Shown: one piece after another, positions 52,507 to 60,523 of the stretch
Layout of the letters: each line of letters begins with the position of its first letter
How positions within the stretch are numbered: position 1 is the first letter of the stretch
NCBI RefSeq assembly: GCF_040214835.1
Contig: NZ_CP157874.1
Location: 249,001-313,000, forward strand
Length of the DNA stretch: 64,000 nucleotides
Reading direction: 5' to 3'
Source of the DNA: Pseudomonas asiatica
Lineage (GTDB): Bacteria; Pseudomonadota; Gammaproteobacteria; Pseudomonadales; Pseudomonadaceae
Program-made: the position numbers and the translations under genes
The notes under the pieces: generated by a model
Databases searched by the model: none
Seen by the model: the letters and a program-made list of their open reading frames with translations, nothing else
What the model was told of the DNA's origin: nothing

Positions 52507-54804
52507 ATGAACTCCGAGAGCACCCCGAACGCCTTCCCCTCCAGCAGCCGAGGCGGCACGCGCCTCAAACCGCTGGCCCTGTTCATTGCCGTGGCCGTCA
52601 GCGGGGGCGCGATGGCTGCCGACAGCAAGCCCCTGGAACTGGAGGCCACGCAGATCGAAGACAGCGCCCTGCTGCCTGCCGACGAAGCTGGTCAGCTGGG
52701 TTACACCGTCGAAAGCACCCGCAGCTCCACCGGCCTGGCCCTGACGCCGCGCCAGACGCCGCAGTCGGTCACCACCATTACCCGCCAGCAGATGGATGAC
52801 CGCGACATCCACACCATCGAGCAAGCGCTGGAAACCACCCCAGGCGTGACAGCGAGCAAGTCCGAAGTGGGCGGGCGTACCGACTACCGAGCCCGTGGTT
52901 ACTCGATCAGCAACTGGAAGGTCGATGGCCTGCAGTTCCAGGGCGGCTCCGACTTCAGTGGTGGCGGCAACGCACTGAACATGGACCTGTACGAGCGCAT
53001 CGACATCGTGCGCGGCGCCAACGGCCTGCTGGGCGGTACCGGCGACCCGTCGGCCACCGTCAACCTGATCCGCAAGGCACCGACCAGGACGTTCGGCGGC
53101 AGCGCCTATGCCACCTACGGCAGCTGGGACAAGCGCCGCCTGGGCGCCGACCTCAACCTGCCGCTGTCCGAAGACGGCCGCCTGCGTTCGCGCTTCGTGA
53201 TGACCCAGCAGGACGCCAACTCATTCCGCGACAACCAGTCCGAACGCTCCCGCGCCGCCCTGGCCAACTTCGAGTTCGACCTGGACGACGCCACAACCCT
53301 CGGTGCCGGCTACCAGTACGAGTACAACAAGATTGTTGGTGGTGGCTGGGGTGCGAACATCCCGATCTGGTACAGCGATGGCAGCAAGACCGACCTGCCG
53401 CGCAGCACCAACGTGGTACCCAGCTGGAGCTTTGGCGAGTACACCACCCGCACCGCGTTCGGCTCGCTGGAGCACCGCTTCGACAACGACTGGACGCTGG
53501 ACCTGAAAGCCGCCCAGAGCACCGCCGAAACCCTCAACCACCGCGGCCTGGCCAAGGTCAACTCGGCGGGCCGTGGCAGCTACGGCGGCTATTGGGACCA
53601 GGATGGCAGCGGTGCCGTGCTCAACGGCTTGCACAGCTCCACCGACACCACCCAGCAGTCGGCGCAGGTCGACCTGTCCGGCCCGTTCCAGCTGTTCGGC
53701 CGTACCCACCAGGCGATGATTGGCTACAACGACAGCCGCACCGTGGCCTGGTCGCCGGAATACACCTGCACCATGGTTGGCGACGGCAAGGCCAGTGCGC
53801 CTGCGCTGGGTTGCCAGTTCCGCGCCAACAACGGCTTCCCGCTGACCGACTGGCGCAATGGCGTGGATGACGACTACAACATCATCGCCTCGCGCACCGG
53901 CCGCCACAGCAAGACCACCACCCGCCTGCAGGGCATGTACGCGGCAACCCGCCTGAGCATCACCGACCCACTGTCGGTCATCCTCGGTGTGCGCACCAGC
54001 AACTACTCGGCCACCACCCGCAGCGTGGCTGGCGCACGTACCAGCCAGGAAGAGAACGGCATCGTCACCCCGTACCTGGGCGCCGTGTACGACCTCAACG
54101 ACAACTACTCGCTGTATGCCAGCTACACCGACATCTTCACCCCGCAAACCGCTGAAACCAGCAGCGGCAGCAAGGTCGAGCCGATTCGCGGGCAAAGCTA
54201 CGAGACGGGTATCAAGGGAGAGTGGTTCGATGGCCGCCTGAATGCCTCGGCGGCGTACTTCCGCACCAAGCAGGAAAACAAGGCAGTGCTCGACGGCGAC
54301 CTGACCACCCCGACCGGTGGCGACGCCTACAAGGCCGGTTCCGGCCAGGAAACCGACGGTATCGACCTGGAAATCGCCGGCGCCCTGACCCCCAGCTGGA
54401 ACCTGTACGCCGGCTACACCTACCTGCACTTCCGCCGCGTCGACAGCGACGGCCGCAGCGACCCATCGCACCTGTTCAAGGCCTCGACCACCTACCGCCT
54501 TTCCGGCTCGCTCGACCGCCTGACCCTGGGTGCCGGGGTTACTGCGCAGAGCAACATCCGCGCAATCTCCAGCCCGGCGGGCCAGCCGAGCAATGGTGTG
54601 AGCAACGGTGCCACTGACGTGAACTGGTCCGGTTATGCCATCTGGAATGCCATGGCCAAGTACCAGCTGACCGACGACACCAGCGTCAGCCTCAACGCCA
54701 ACAACCTGTTCGACAAGCACTACTACACCCGCTACGGGTTCTATGCCGGGGCGATTTATGGTGACCCACGCAACCTGTCGCTGACGGTCAGCACAGCGTT
54801 CTGA
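52507..54804 (+). CDS. TonB-dependent siderophore receptor (FhuE/FpvA-like)
   Basis: 765 residues. Signal sequence (twin-basic start, hydrophobic stretch LALFIAVAVSGGAMA, about 24-38), then a short region, with no full STN domain. Plug domain about 75-190 (TPQSVTTITRQQMDDRDIHT; GRTDYRARGYSISNWKVDGL), then the barrel ending SLTVSTAF. FhuE-like receptors take up ferric hydroxamates such as coprogen; substrate is inferred only. Start ATG 52507 has no strong ribosome site. Divergent from the two-component system. Confidence 0.86.
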   Translation: MNSESTPNAFPSSSRGGTRLKPLALFIAVAVSGGAMAADSKPLELEATQIEDSALLPADEAGQLGYTVESTRSSTGLALTPRQTPQSVTTITRQQMDDRDIHTIEQALETTPGVTASKSEVGGRTDYRARGYSISNWKVDGLQFQGGSDFSGGGNALNMDLYERIDIVRGANGLLGGTGDPSATVNLIRKAPTRTFGGSAYATYGSWDKRRLGADLNLPLSEDGRLRSRFVMTQQDANSFRDNQSERSRAALANFEFDLDDATTLGAGYQYEYNKIVGGGWGANIPIWYSDGSKTDLPRSTNVVPSWSFGEYTTRTAFGSLEHRFDNDWTLDLKAAQSTAETLNHRGLAKVNSAGRGSYGGYWDQDGSGAVLNGLHSSTDTTQQSAQVDLSGPFQLFGRTHQAMIGYNDSRTVAWSPEYTCTMVGDGKASAPALGCQFRANNGFPLTDWRNGVDDDYNIIASRTGRHSKTTTRLQGMYAATRLSITDPLSVILGVRTSNYSATTRSVAGARTSQEENGIVTPYLGAVYDLNDNYSLYASYTDIFTPQTAETSSGSKVEPIRGQSYETGIKGEWFDGRLNASAAYFRTKQENKAVLDGDLTTPTGGDAYKAGSGQETDGIDLEIAGALTPSWNLYAGYTYLHFRRVDSDGRSDPSHLFKASTTYRLSGSLDRLTLGAGVTAQSNIRAISSPAGQPSNGVSNGATDVNWSGYAIWNAMAKYQLTDDTSVSLNANNLFDKHYYTRYGFYAGAIYGDPRNLSLTVSTAF

Positions 54805-54823
54805 CCTGGCTGGCGCAGCCAGG

Positions 54824-54941
54824 TGTAGGAGCGGTCTTGTGTCGCGAAAGGGCTGCGCAGCAGCCCCGGCAACTTGTGCATTTACGCTGAAGTTCTGGGG
54901 CTGCTGCGCAGCCCTTTCGCGACACAAGGCCGCTCCTACAA
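54824..54941. repeat. Inverted REP pair, family B
   Basis: Inverted B-type copies between the convergent receptor and DUF3079 genes. A perfect CCTGGCT-(5)-AGCCAGG hairpin (54805-54823) lies just before. Confidence 0.92.
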
Positions 54942-54956
54942 GGGACCGCGTAAAGC

Positions 54957-55163
54957 TCACTTGGGCCCTGTGTCCTGCTCTTGTTCAATCGGTTTCTCCA
55001 GCCGGTCCTCGAAACTGTCCCAGTCCTCACCAAACAGTTCCACCGGGTGCATGGTCCGACTCGCCCCATTGCCACAGGCCAATGACTTGGCCGGGCAGTA
55101 CAGGTCGCAGCCCCAGCAGATGCGCTCCGGGTGGCTGGGGTTTGTGGGGAATTTCTTGGCCAT
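54957..55163 (-). CDS. DUF3079 small cysteine-rich protein
   Basis: 68 residues. Conserved pattern MAKKFPTNPSHPERICWGCD, then CPAKSLACGNG and HPVELFGEDW, as in DUF3079 proteins. Four Cys in CWGC-X3-C-X6-C may bind a metal. No signal peptide. Function unknown. Monocistronic. Confidence 0.85.
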   Translation of the reverse strand: MAKKFPTNPSHPERICWGCDLYCPAKSLACGNGASRTMHPVELFGEDWDSFEDRLEKPIEQEQDTGPK

Positions 55164-55272
55164 GGTTTCCTTCCCTCAAGGACTGACTGATCTCAGGCTA
55201 AGCTGCGTGCTGGCGTCAGGCTTGATTGAGATCAATCTTGGGGGAAGGGATGATGCAGAGCGTGCTGGAAAC

Positions 55273-55304
55273 AAAAAAGGCCCACCTTTCGGTGAGCCTT
55301 TTTT
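55273..55304. terminator. Rho-independent terminator (after tRNA-Thr on minus strand)
   Basis: AAAAAAGGC-CCACC-TTTC-GGTGAGCCTTTTTT, a stem with T- and A-runs on either side, 12 bases after the tRNA end. Confidence 0.87.
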
Positions 55305-55315
55305 GATACTGCGTA

Positions 55316-55391
<76 letters not shown>

Positions 55392-55402
55392 AATGGGGCG
55401 TC

Positions 55403-55430
55403 ATTATAACGATCGGTTGGCGCCTGTAAA
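55403..55430 (-). promoter_or_regulatory. Sigma-70 promoter of tRNA-Thr
   Basis: -35 TTTACA (55425-55430), 16-base spacer, -10 TATAAT (55403-55408) on the minus strand, 11 bases before the tRNA 5' end. The -10 is a perfect match. Confidence 0.85.
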
Positions 55431-55489
55431 CAACTTCGTTGCGAATGTTCGCAAATGACCTAAGTCACCGACCTGAAAGAAGAATTTTC

Positions 55490-55738
55490 CTACCAGCCGC
55501 GATGGATGGTGGTGACGCTCGGCTCGGTTTTGCCCGGGTTGAAGAACAGCTTGTCGTTGTCGCAGCCGCGCTTGCGGCAGGGGCTTTCGGTGCGCAGGGG
55601 CAGGCCGTTGTCGCCGCCCAGCTGCATGCCGGGGTGGTTCCAGCCCAGGCTGCTGGTGGGGTGGGGAGCGGTGCCGCTGGCGCAGCCGGTCAGGGCCAGG
55701 GCGAGGGTCAGCAGGGCGAGGGGCTTGGCTTGGGTCAC
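55490..55738 (-). CDS. Small lipoprotein (82 residues)
   Basis: Signal peptide with lipobox LTGC: MTQAKPLALLTLALALTGC, so the mature lipoprotein starts at Cys19. The rest is rich in Gly, Pro and Thr (NHPGMQLGGDNGLPLRTESP) and has a Cys pair CRKRGC. Start is GTG at 55738; no ATG fits. Function unknown. Likely anchored to the outer membrane. Confidence 0.75.
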   Translation of the reverse strand: MTQAKPLALLTLALALTGCASGTAPHPTSSLGWNHPGMQLGGDNGLPLRTESPCRKRGCDNDKLFFNPGKTEPSVTTIHRGW

Positions 55739-55899
55739 GATGGTCGGGTCCGTTAGTCCATTGTCGGTTCTGGCGCAACGCCAGAAGGTCGCGGGGCTGG
55801 CGGGCAGCGCGCGACGTCACTTTTTAATGATTTGGGGGGCGGATGATACACCGTTGGGCGGGATCAGCGGTGAGGCTTTAGCTTTTTGTTGCCTGTTCT

Positions 55900-55993
55900 G
55901 GCCTCTTCGCGGGTGAACCCGCTCCCACAGAGATATCACTGTTCTCAAGCCTTGTGAGATTCCTGTGGGAGCGGGTTTACCCGCGAAAGGGCC
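55900..55993. repeat. Inverted REP pair, family A
   Basis: Inverted copies with core GCGGGTGAACCCGC/GCGGGTTTACCCGC, 55 bases before the structured leader begins. Confidence 0.92.
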
Positions 55994-56047
55994 ATCAGCC
56001 GTACGAAAATTCTGAACTAGGGGGCTAACAGCTTCAGGGTTTGGTGG

Positions 56048-56314
56048 CTTCGGAACTATCCTACGCGCGCCGCCGAAGTATCGCTGTTGTCGGGGAAATG
56101 GCTCACGGATACCGTTTTCGGGTCGCTCTGGCGACCGGGTGTGAGAACCCGATTTTGAACGTATCGGCTGCGTAATGGCGACCGTGCGCGGGCAGACCTT
56201 GGTCTGGCCGAGCTTCCTATGTTCACTCGGTTTCTCACCTCGTGCACGGTTGCCGCCTTTGTTCCGTGAGAAAGAATGAACACGGCAACTCCTTTGAACT
56301 AGGGAGTTTGAAAA
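56048..56314 (+). ncRNA. Candidate structured cis-regulatory RNA leader of the DUF3077 gene
   Basis: Perfect stems: CTTCGG/CCGAAG (56048-56053, 56073-56078); GGTCGC-TCTG-GCGACC (56121-56136); CAGAC-CTTG-GTCTG (56193-56206); TTTCTCAC/GTGAGAAA (56231-56238, 56266-56273). GGTTGCCG (56248-56255), inside the last loop, pairs with CGGCAACT (56283-56290) outside it, giving an H-type pseudoknot. AACTCCTT/AGGGAGTT (56287-56294, 56301-56308) forms a hairpin that covers the Shine-Dalgarno AGGGAG. The two use the same bases 56287-56290, so they exclude each other. Seen directly: base pairing; inferred: a switch. Confidence 0.6.
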
Positions 56315-56605
56315 TTGAAAACGATCGATACTGATCCCCGCAGCCCCAAGCCAATCACCACCGCAGGCGTGGAAACCTTCCTTGCAGCCGGTAACCCATC
56401 CCTCAATCTGCTACGCGTCGAGCCTGGCGTCCCCGTCGATGCTGCGTATGAGCATGTCTCGATCCTGATGGGCTACATCAAGCATCTGGTGCGCGAGGGG
56501 GATATGGAGGATGACCATAAATTCCTGGGCGCAGCCGATTATCTGTGCGACATGGCCAAGGCGCTGATGAACGATATCGAGATTGCCAAGAATAAGGCGC
56601 ATTGA
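56315..56605 (+). CDS. DUF3077 small protein
   Basis: 96 residues, recognised as DUF3077 type. N-terminal MKTIDTDPRSPKPITTAGVE, central NLLRVEPGVPVDAAYEHVSI (about 35-54), and an acidic-helical end (YLCDMAKALMNDIEIAKNKA). No signal peptide. Function unknown; DUF3077 proteins are common, multi-copy small proteins of Pseudomonas. The start is TTG at 56315, with AGGGAG at 56301-56306. That ribosome site is inside a predicted hairpin, so translation is probably regulated. Confidence 0.83.
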   Translation: MKTIDTDPRSPKPITTAGVETFLAAGNPSLNLLRVEPGVPVDAAYEHVSILMGYIKHLVREGDMEDDHKFLGAADYLCDMAKALMNDIEIAKNKAH

Positions 56606-56621
56606 GCCCTGATGCGGTCAG

Positions 56622-56739
56622 TGTGGGAGCGGCCTTGTGTCGCGATGGGCCGCAAGGCGGCCCCCGTTTTTGGCGTATTTGCAGAGATCGCTGGGGCTGC
56701 GTTGCAGCCCTTTCGCGACACAAGGCCGCTCCTACAAGG
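56622..56739. repeat. Inverted REP pair, family B
   Basis: Inverted B-type copies; left arm begins GTGGGAGCGGCCTTGTGTCG, mixing a family A flank (GTGGGAG) with a family B core. Confidence 0.9.
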
Positions 56740-56959
56740 GACCGCGTAAATCAAGCCATTCTGGGTAAGGCTTTAGACGCAGTCGCCAACCACAAGAAAT
56801 GTTTATGCACAAGTGGCATCGGCGCCTTGCGCGAAAGGCATGCCGGATCGATACACCGCCGGTCTTTGCGCAAACGCCTGTTTTTACTGGCCTTGACGCG
56901 CAAGCTGGAATAAGCGAAACGCTTGAAATAGCGCTTGGATCCAACAGGTAATCACAAGC

Positions 56960-56980
56960 TTGTTCACAGAGTTATCCACA
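56960..56980. other. Two adjacent DnaA-box-like sequences
   Basis: TTGTTCACA (one mismatch) and TTATCCACA (perfect) separated by three bases. A further perfect box in reverse lies inside the next gene (57480-57488). This is not the oriC neighbourhood, and chance is possible. Confidence 0.3.
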
Positions 56981-56993
56981 GGTTGTGCTGCGG

Positions 56994-58199
56994 CTAACGG
57001 TCGCGTTCGGCAAGGATAAGCAGGTTGCGCGGGGTGAGTGGGTAGTCGCAGAAGAGGCCAAGGCGCACGTTGTAGCCTTGTTCTTCGAGGAACAGGGCGC
57101 GATCGAGAACCAGCCACAGCTCCAGCGGCCGGCGGAACAGGTTGCGCACGCGCTCCAGGTTGCGGACCTCGGCCAGGCGTTGCCAGCCTGCGGCTTCCAG
57201 GGCTGCCCAGTCCGGGTTGCCAGTCAGCTGCAATTGCTTGAGTTCGGCCAGGTCGCGGCAGTACTGCTCGAAGGGCTTCTCCAGCCAGGCCACGGGTAGT
57301 GACGGTGTCGGCAGGTACTCGTCGGTCTGGCGCTGCTGGCGTTGCAGCAGGTCGAAGCCCAGGCGCCGGGCCATCGAGGTGTCGCGCTGGCGCCGCACAC
57401 GGGCGCCGGCGGTAACGGTTTCGCTCAAGGGCAGGCCCAGGTCGTCCAGTGACAGCCGCAGGCTGGAGGCTTGGGCGGCTGTGGATAACGCCTGGTACTG
57501 ATGCGCCGCGATGCGGTTGTAGCAGCAGGGGGCCACGGCCAGTTGCCGGCAACCTTGCTGGCTGGCCAGTTGCATCAGGCGCACATGCAGGTCGCCACAG
57601 GCGTGCAGGGCGACCACGCTTTTGTCGCCAGCCAGGTGGCGGGCGCTGTCGTTGGCCATCACATCCTGGTGCACATGCTGCGCCGGCAAGTGGTGGTGCA
57701 CGCTCAGGGCCTGGCCGGCGGCGACCAGTTCGGCGTCGTATTCCAGGCAGGTCAGGTGTTGGTCGGGTTGCAGCAGGCGGCGGCCCAGGTGGCCTTTGCC
57801 GGAGCACCAGTCCAGCCAGTGACGGGGCTGTTCGCGGAAGGCCAGGTGGCTGGCGAAGGCTTCGATCTGCTGCCATTTGCGGCCGGGGACGGCTACGTCG
57901 AGGCGATGCGCGGCGGGGGGCAGGTCGGTTTCCGGGAGGTTGCCGAGTGCCGAAAGCTGTCGGGCTTGCTGGGCCAGTTGCGGGAACGGGGCGGGCAACG
58001 GGGCAGCGGTGGTGTCGGTTTCGGCGTCTGCCAGGGAGCATTGGCGCAGATGGGCGGCAAGCTCGGGGTAGGCGGTTTCCCAGGCCAGCTGCAGGCTGGT
58101 GAAGGGGCGGGGTTTCCACAGCTGCTGGTGCTCGATCAGGAACTGGTCGAGGGCCTGGAAGCGGGTGCTTAGGTGGGGGCTGTGGAGGTGGTTGGGCAT
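56994..58199 (-). CDS. SAM-dependent methyltransferase (Methyltransf_32-like)
   Basis: 401 residues. SAM-binding motif I is LDWCSGKGHLGRRLL (about 125-139), followed by VVALHACGDLHVRLM (about 192-206) and VAPCCYNRI (about 220-228), as in Methyltransf_32 proteins. The substrate is unknown; relatives include possible RNA or protein methyltransferases. ATG 58199 is chosen over an in-frame GTG/ATG at 58262, which lies in a REP element. Confidence 0.82.
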   Translation of the reverse strand: MPNHLHSPHLSTRFQALDQFLIEHQQLWKPRPFTSLQLAWETAYPELAAHLRQCSLADAETDTTAAPLPAPFPQLAQQARQLSALGNLPETDLPPAAHRLDVAVPGRKWQQIEAFASHLAFREQPRHWLDWCSGKGHLGRRLLQPDQHLTCLEYDAELVAAGQALSVHHHLPAQHVHQDVMANDSARHLAGDKSVVALHACGDLHVRLMQLASQQGCRQLAVAPCCYNRIAAHQYQALSTAAQASSLRLSLDDLGLPLSETVTAGARVRRQRDTSMARRLGFDLLQRQQRQTDEYLPTPSLPVAWLEKPFEQYCRDLAELKQLQLTGNPDWAALEAAGWQRLAEVRNLERVRNLFRRPLELWLVLDRALFLEEQGYNVRLGLFCDYPLTPRNLLILAERDR

Positions 58200-58219
58200 G
58201 GGATGTGTGTTGGTTTTCA

Positions 58220-58310
58220 GGGCCTCTTCGCGGGTGAACCCGCTCCCACAGGTATAGTGCACAGCTTGAGGGCTGTGGGGTCCCTGTGGGAGCGGGTTTA
58301 CCCGCGAAGA
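58220..58310. repeat. Inverted REP pair, family A
   Basis: Inverted copies with core GCGGGTGAACCCGC and GCGGGTTTACCCGC between the methyltransferase and artM-like genes. Confidence 0.93.
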
Positions 58311-58323
58311 AAGCTAAGTGGTC

Positions 58324-59013
58324 TCAGCGGCCCTGGCACGCATCCACGCGCAACCAGCGCTCCAGCAGCTTGAAGCCCTGCACCAGCACGAACGAGATCA
58401 CCAGGTAGAACACCCCGGCGGCAAAGAAGATCTCTACCGGCAGGTAGGTGCGGGCGATGATGGTACGGGCCATGCCAGTCAGTTCCAGCAGGGTCACGGT
58501 ACTGGCCAGGGCGCTGGCCTTGAGCATCAGGATCACTTCGTTGCTGTACGCCGGCAGGCCGATGCGCGCGGCGCGTGGCAGCATGATGTAGAACAGCGTC
58601 TTGCCTCGCGACATGCCCAGCGCCCGCGCCGCCTCGATCTCACCCTTGGGGATCGACTGCAGCGCGCCGCGCAGGATCTCGGCGATGTAGGCAGCAGTGT
58701 GCAGGGTCATGGTCAGCACGGTGCACCAGAACGGATCGCGCAGGTACGGCCACAGCGAACTCGAACGCACCGCGTCGAACTGCGCCAGGCCGTAGTAGAC
58801 CAGGAACAGCTGCACCAGCAGCGGCGTGCCACGGAAGAAGAAGATGTAGCTGAACGGCACCGCGCGCACATACCAATGGCGCGAGGAGCGGGCGATGCCT
58901 AGCGGGATGGCCAGGATCAACCCGGCAACCACCGCGATGGCTACCAGCTCCAGGGTCAGGGTCGCACCCTGGGCCAGGCGTGGCAGCCATTTGATGATGA
59001 CTTCCCAATTCAT
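58324..59013 (-). CDS. artM: Basic amino acid ABC transporter permease (HisM/ArtM type)
   Basis: Inner-membrane permease, 229 residues. Hydrophobic segments begin at about 18. EAA loop IPKGEIEAARALGMSRGKTL (about 131-150). Start at ATG 59013 overlaps the stop of the upstream permease gene (TAATG). Last gene of a four-gene operon; with the binding protein it should import arginine, ornithine, lysine or histidine. The artM name is by similarity and could be hisM. Confidence 0.88.
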   Translation of the reverse strand: MNWEVIIKWLPRLAQGATLTLELVAIAVVAGLILAIPLGIARSSRHWYVRAVPFSYIFFFRGTPLLVQLFLVYYGLAQFDAVRSSSLWPYLRDPFWCTVLTMTLHTAAYIAEILRGALQSIPKGEIEAARALGMSRGKTLFYIMLPRAARIGLPAYSNEVILMLKASALASTVTLLELTGMARTIIARTYLPVEIFFAAGVFYLVISFVLVQGFKLLERWLRVDACQGR

Positions 59014-59705
59014 TATTCAGCCCTCGCAAAGCCGCGAGCGGCGCGTTTTTCCATGAAGTGCATGCCGGTCATGGCAATGATGGTCAGGCTCAGGTAGATG
59101 CAGGCCGCAACCATGTAGAAGGTGAACGGCTCTTTGGTCACGGTCACGCCGATTTGTGCGTGGCGCATGATTTCTTCCAGGCCGATCACCGACACCAGGG
59201 CGGTGTCCTTCATCAGGATCATGAACAGGTTGCCAAGGCCGGGCAGGGCGATGCGCCACATCTGCGGCAGGATGATGCGCGACAGGATGCGGCCTTTGGA
59301 CAGGCCAAGCGCCAGGCCGGCTTCACGGTGGCCCTTGGGGATCGCCAGGATGGCGCCACGGAACACTTCGGTGGCGTAGGCGCCGAAGCACAGGCCCAGG
59401 GCGATCACGCCCGCAGCGAAGGCGCTGAGCTCCAGGCCCGGCATGTTCAGGGCTTCACCGAGGGCGTTCATCAAGCCGACGGTGCCGAAATAGATAAGCA
59501 GTACCCACAGCAGTTCGGGCACGCCGCGAACCAGGGTCGAATAGAAGCCACCAAGCCATTGCAGCGGCTTGATCGCGGAAGTCTTGGCCAGGGCGCCGAG
59601 CAGGCCCAGGACCAGGCCCAGCAGCAAGGCGCAAAGCGCCAGTTTTACGGTCATCAGGGTGCCGGCCATCATGGCCGGACCGAATCCGTGCAGGTCGATA
59701 TTCAT
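59013..59705 (-). CDS. artQ: Basic amino acid ABC transporter permease (HisQ/ArtQ type)
   Basis: Inner-membrane permease, 230 residues. Hydrophobic stretch LALCALLLGLVLGLLGALA (about 22-40), and EAA loop IPKGHREAGLALGLSKGRIL (about 122-141). It lies 54 bases after the binding-protein gene and overlaps the next permease gene by one base. Forms the heterodimeric channel with the ArtM-type permease. Confidence 0.88.
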   Translation of the reverse strand: MNIDLHGFGPAMMAGTLMTVKLALCALLLGLVLGLLGALAKTSAIKPLQWLGGFYSTLVRGVPELLWVLLIYFGTVGLMNALGEALNMPGLELSAFAAGVIALGLCFGAYATEVFRGAILAIPKGHREAGLALGLSKGRILSRIILPQMWRIALPGLGNLFMILMKDTALVSVIGLEEIMRHAQIGVTVTKEPFTFYMVAACIYLSLTIIAMTGMHFMEKRAARGFARAE

Positions 59706-59759
59706 GGGCAGGTCATTCTAGGGACTGGCGCGCCGCAAGGGCGCGCCGGTCGGGGCGGA

Positions 59760-60512
59760 TCATTCGATGCTGAACGGGAAGTACTTGTCGTTGATCTTCT
59801 TGTACGTGCCGTCGGCCTTGATTTCTGCCAGGGCCTTGTTCAGGTCGTCGCGCAGCTTGGTGTCACCCTTGCGCACGGCAATGCCGATCTTGTCGCTGTC
59901 CATCACCGGCTCGCCCTTGAACTCGAAGTTCGAGCCGTCTTTGCTCTTCAGCCACTCGTACTGCACGTACTTGTCGGCCAGGATGCCGTCGATGCGGCCG
60001 GAAACCAGGTCGAGGTAGGCGTTTTCCTGGGTGTCGTAGAGTTTGATCTCGACATCCGGGTAGTTGTCTTCAAGGTAAGTGCCAGCCAAGGTTGCGCGCT
60101 GGGTGCCAATGACCTTGCCCTTCAGCGAAGGTTTGTCAGTCTTGAAGTCGACGTTTTTCGGCGCGATGAACTGCAGCTTGTTGGAGTAGTACGGCTCGGT
60201 GAAGTCCACGGCCTGCTTGCGCTCGTCGGTGATCGACAGCGACGACACCAGGAAGTCGAACTTTTTGGCGTTCAGGGCCGGGATGATGCCGTCCCAGTCG
60301 GAGGTGACGACCGAGCACTCGACTTTCATCTTGGCGCACAGGGCGTCGCCGATGTCTTTGTCGAAGCCGACCACGTTACCGCTGGCATCCTTGTTGTTGA
60401 ACGGTGGGTAGGCGGCTTCGATACCCATGCGCAGTTTTTCTGCGGCCAGGGCGTTGGCCGACATCACCAGCGTGGCAGCAGCTGCCAGGAGGAACTTCTT
60501 GTAAGTGTGCAT
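59760..60512 (-). CDS. artJ: Basic amino acid-binding periplasmic protein (HisJ/ArtJ type)
   Basis: 250-residue family 3 binding protein. Signal peptide MHTYKKFLLAAAATLVMSAN with cleavage after ALA at about 23. Mature start AEKLRMGIEAAYPPFNNKDA and motif NVVGFDKDIGDALCAKMKVE are typical of lysine/arginine/ornithine/histidine-binding proteins, with a Cys pair at residues about 63 and 70. ATG 60512 with GGAG upstream. Gap to the ATPase gene of 11 bases. Confidence 0.9.
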   Translation of the reverse strand: MHTYKKFLLAAAATLVMSANALAAEKLRMGIEAAYPPFNNKDASGNVVGFDKDIGDALCAKMKVECSVVTSDWDGIIPALNAKKFDFLVSSLSITDERKQAVDFTEPYYSNKLQFIAPKNVDFKTDKPSLKGKVIGTQRATLAGTYLEDNYPDVEIKLYDTQENAYLDLVSGRIDGILADKYVQYEWLKSKDGSNFEFKGEPVMDSDKIGIAVRKGDTKLRDDLNKALAEIKADGTYKKINDKYFPFSIE

Positions 60513-60523
60513 GTATTGCTCCG

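Larger units (their letters stand above)
55739..56314. other. Region between the lipoprotein gene and the DUF3077 gene
   Basis: About 575 bases. It includes a REP pair (55900-55993) and then the highly structured leader described at 56048-56314. I see no protein gene. A 75-codon frame on the minus strand across the leader (56056-56283) is regarded as spurious because the bases are explained by RNA stems. Confidence 0.6.
56606..56993. other. Intergenic region after the DUF3077 gene
   Basis: About 388 bases. A REP pair (56622-56739) occupies the first third. The rest carries no convincing gene or RNA. Two DnaA-box-like sequences lie at 56960-56968 and 56972-56980, next to the methyltransferase stop. 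Confidence 0.55.

Noticed and set aside
55404..55820. 138-codon minus-strand frame over the lipoprotein gene
   Set aside because: Overlaps the tRNA promoter and the lipobox protein in another frame; Pro/Arg-rich composition.
56056..56283. 75-codon minus-strand gene over the structured leader
   Set aside because: The bases are explained by RNA stems; the translation has no recognisable domain.
56750..56993. A replication origin near the DnaA-box-like sequences
   Set aside because: No dnaA, dnaN or rpmH genes, no AT-rich unwinding region, too few boxes.
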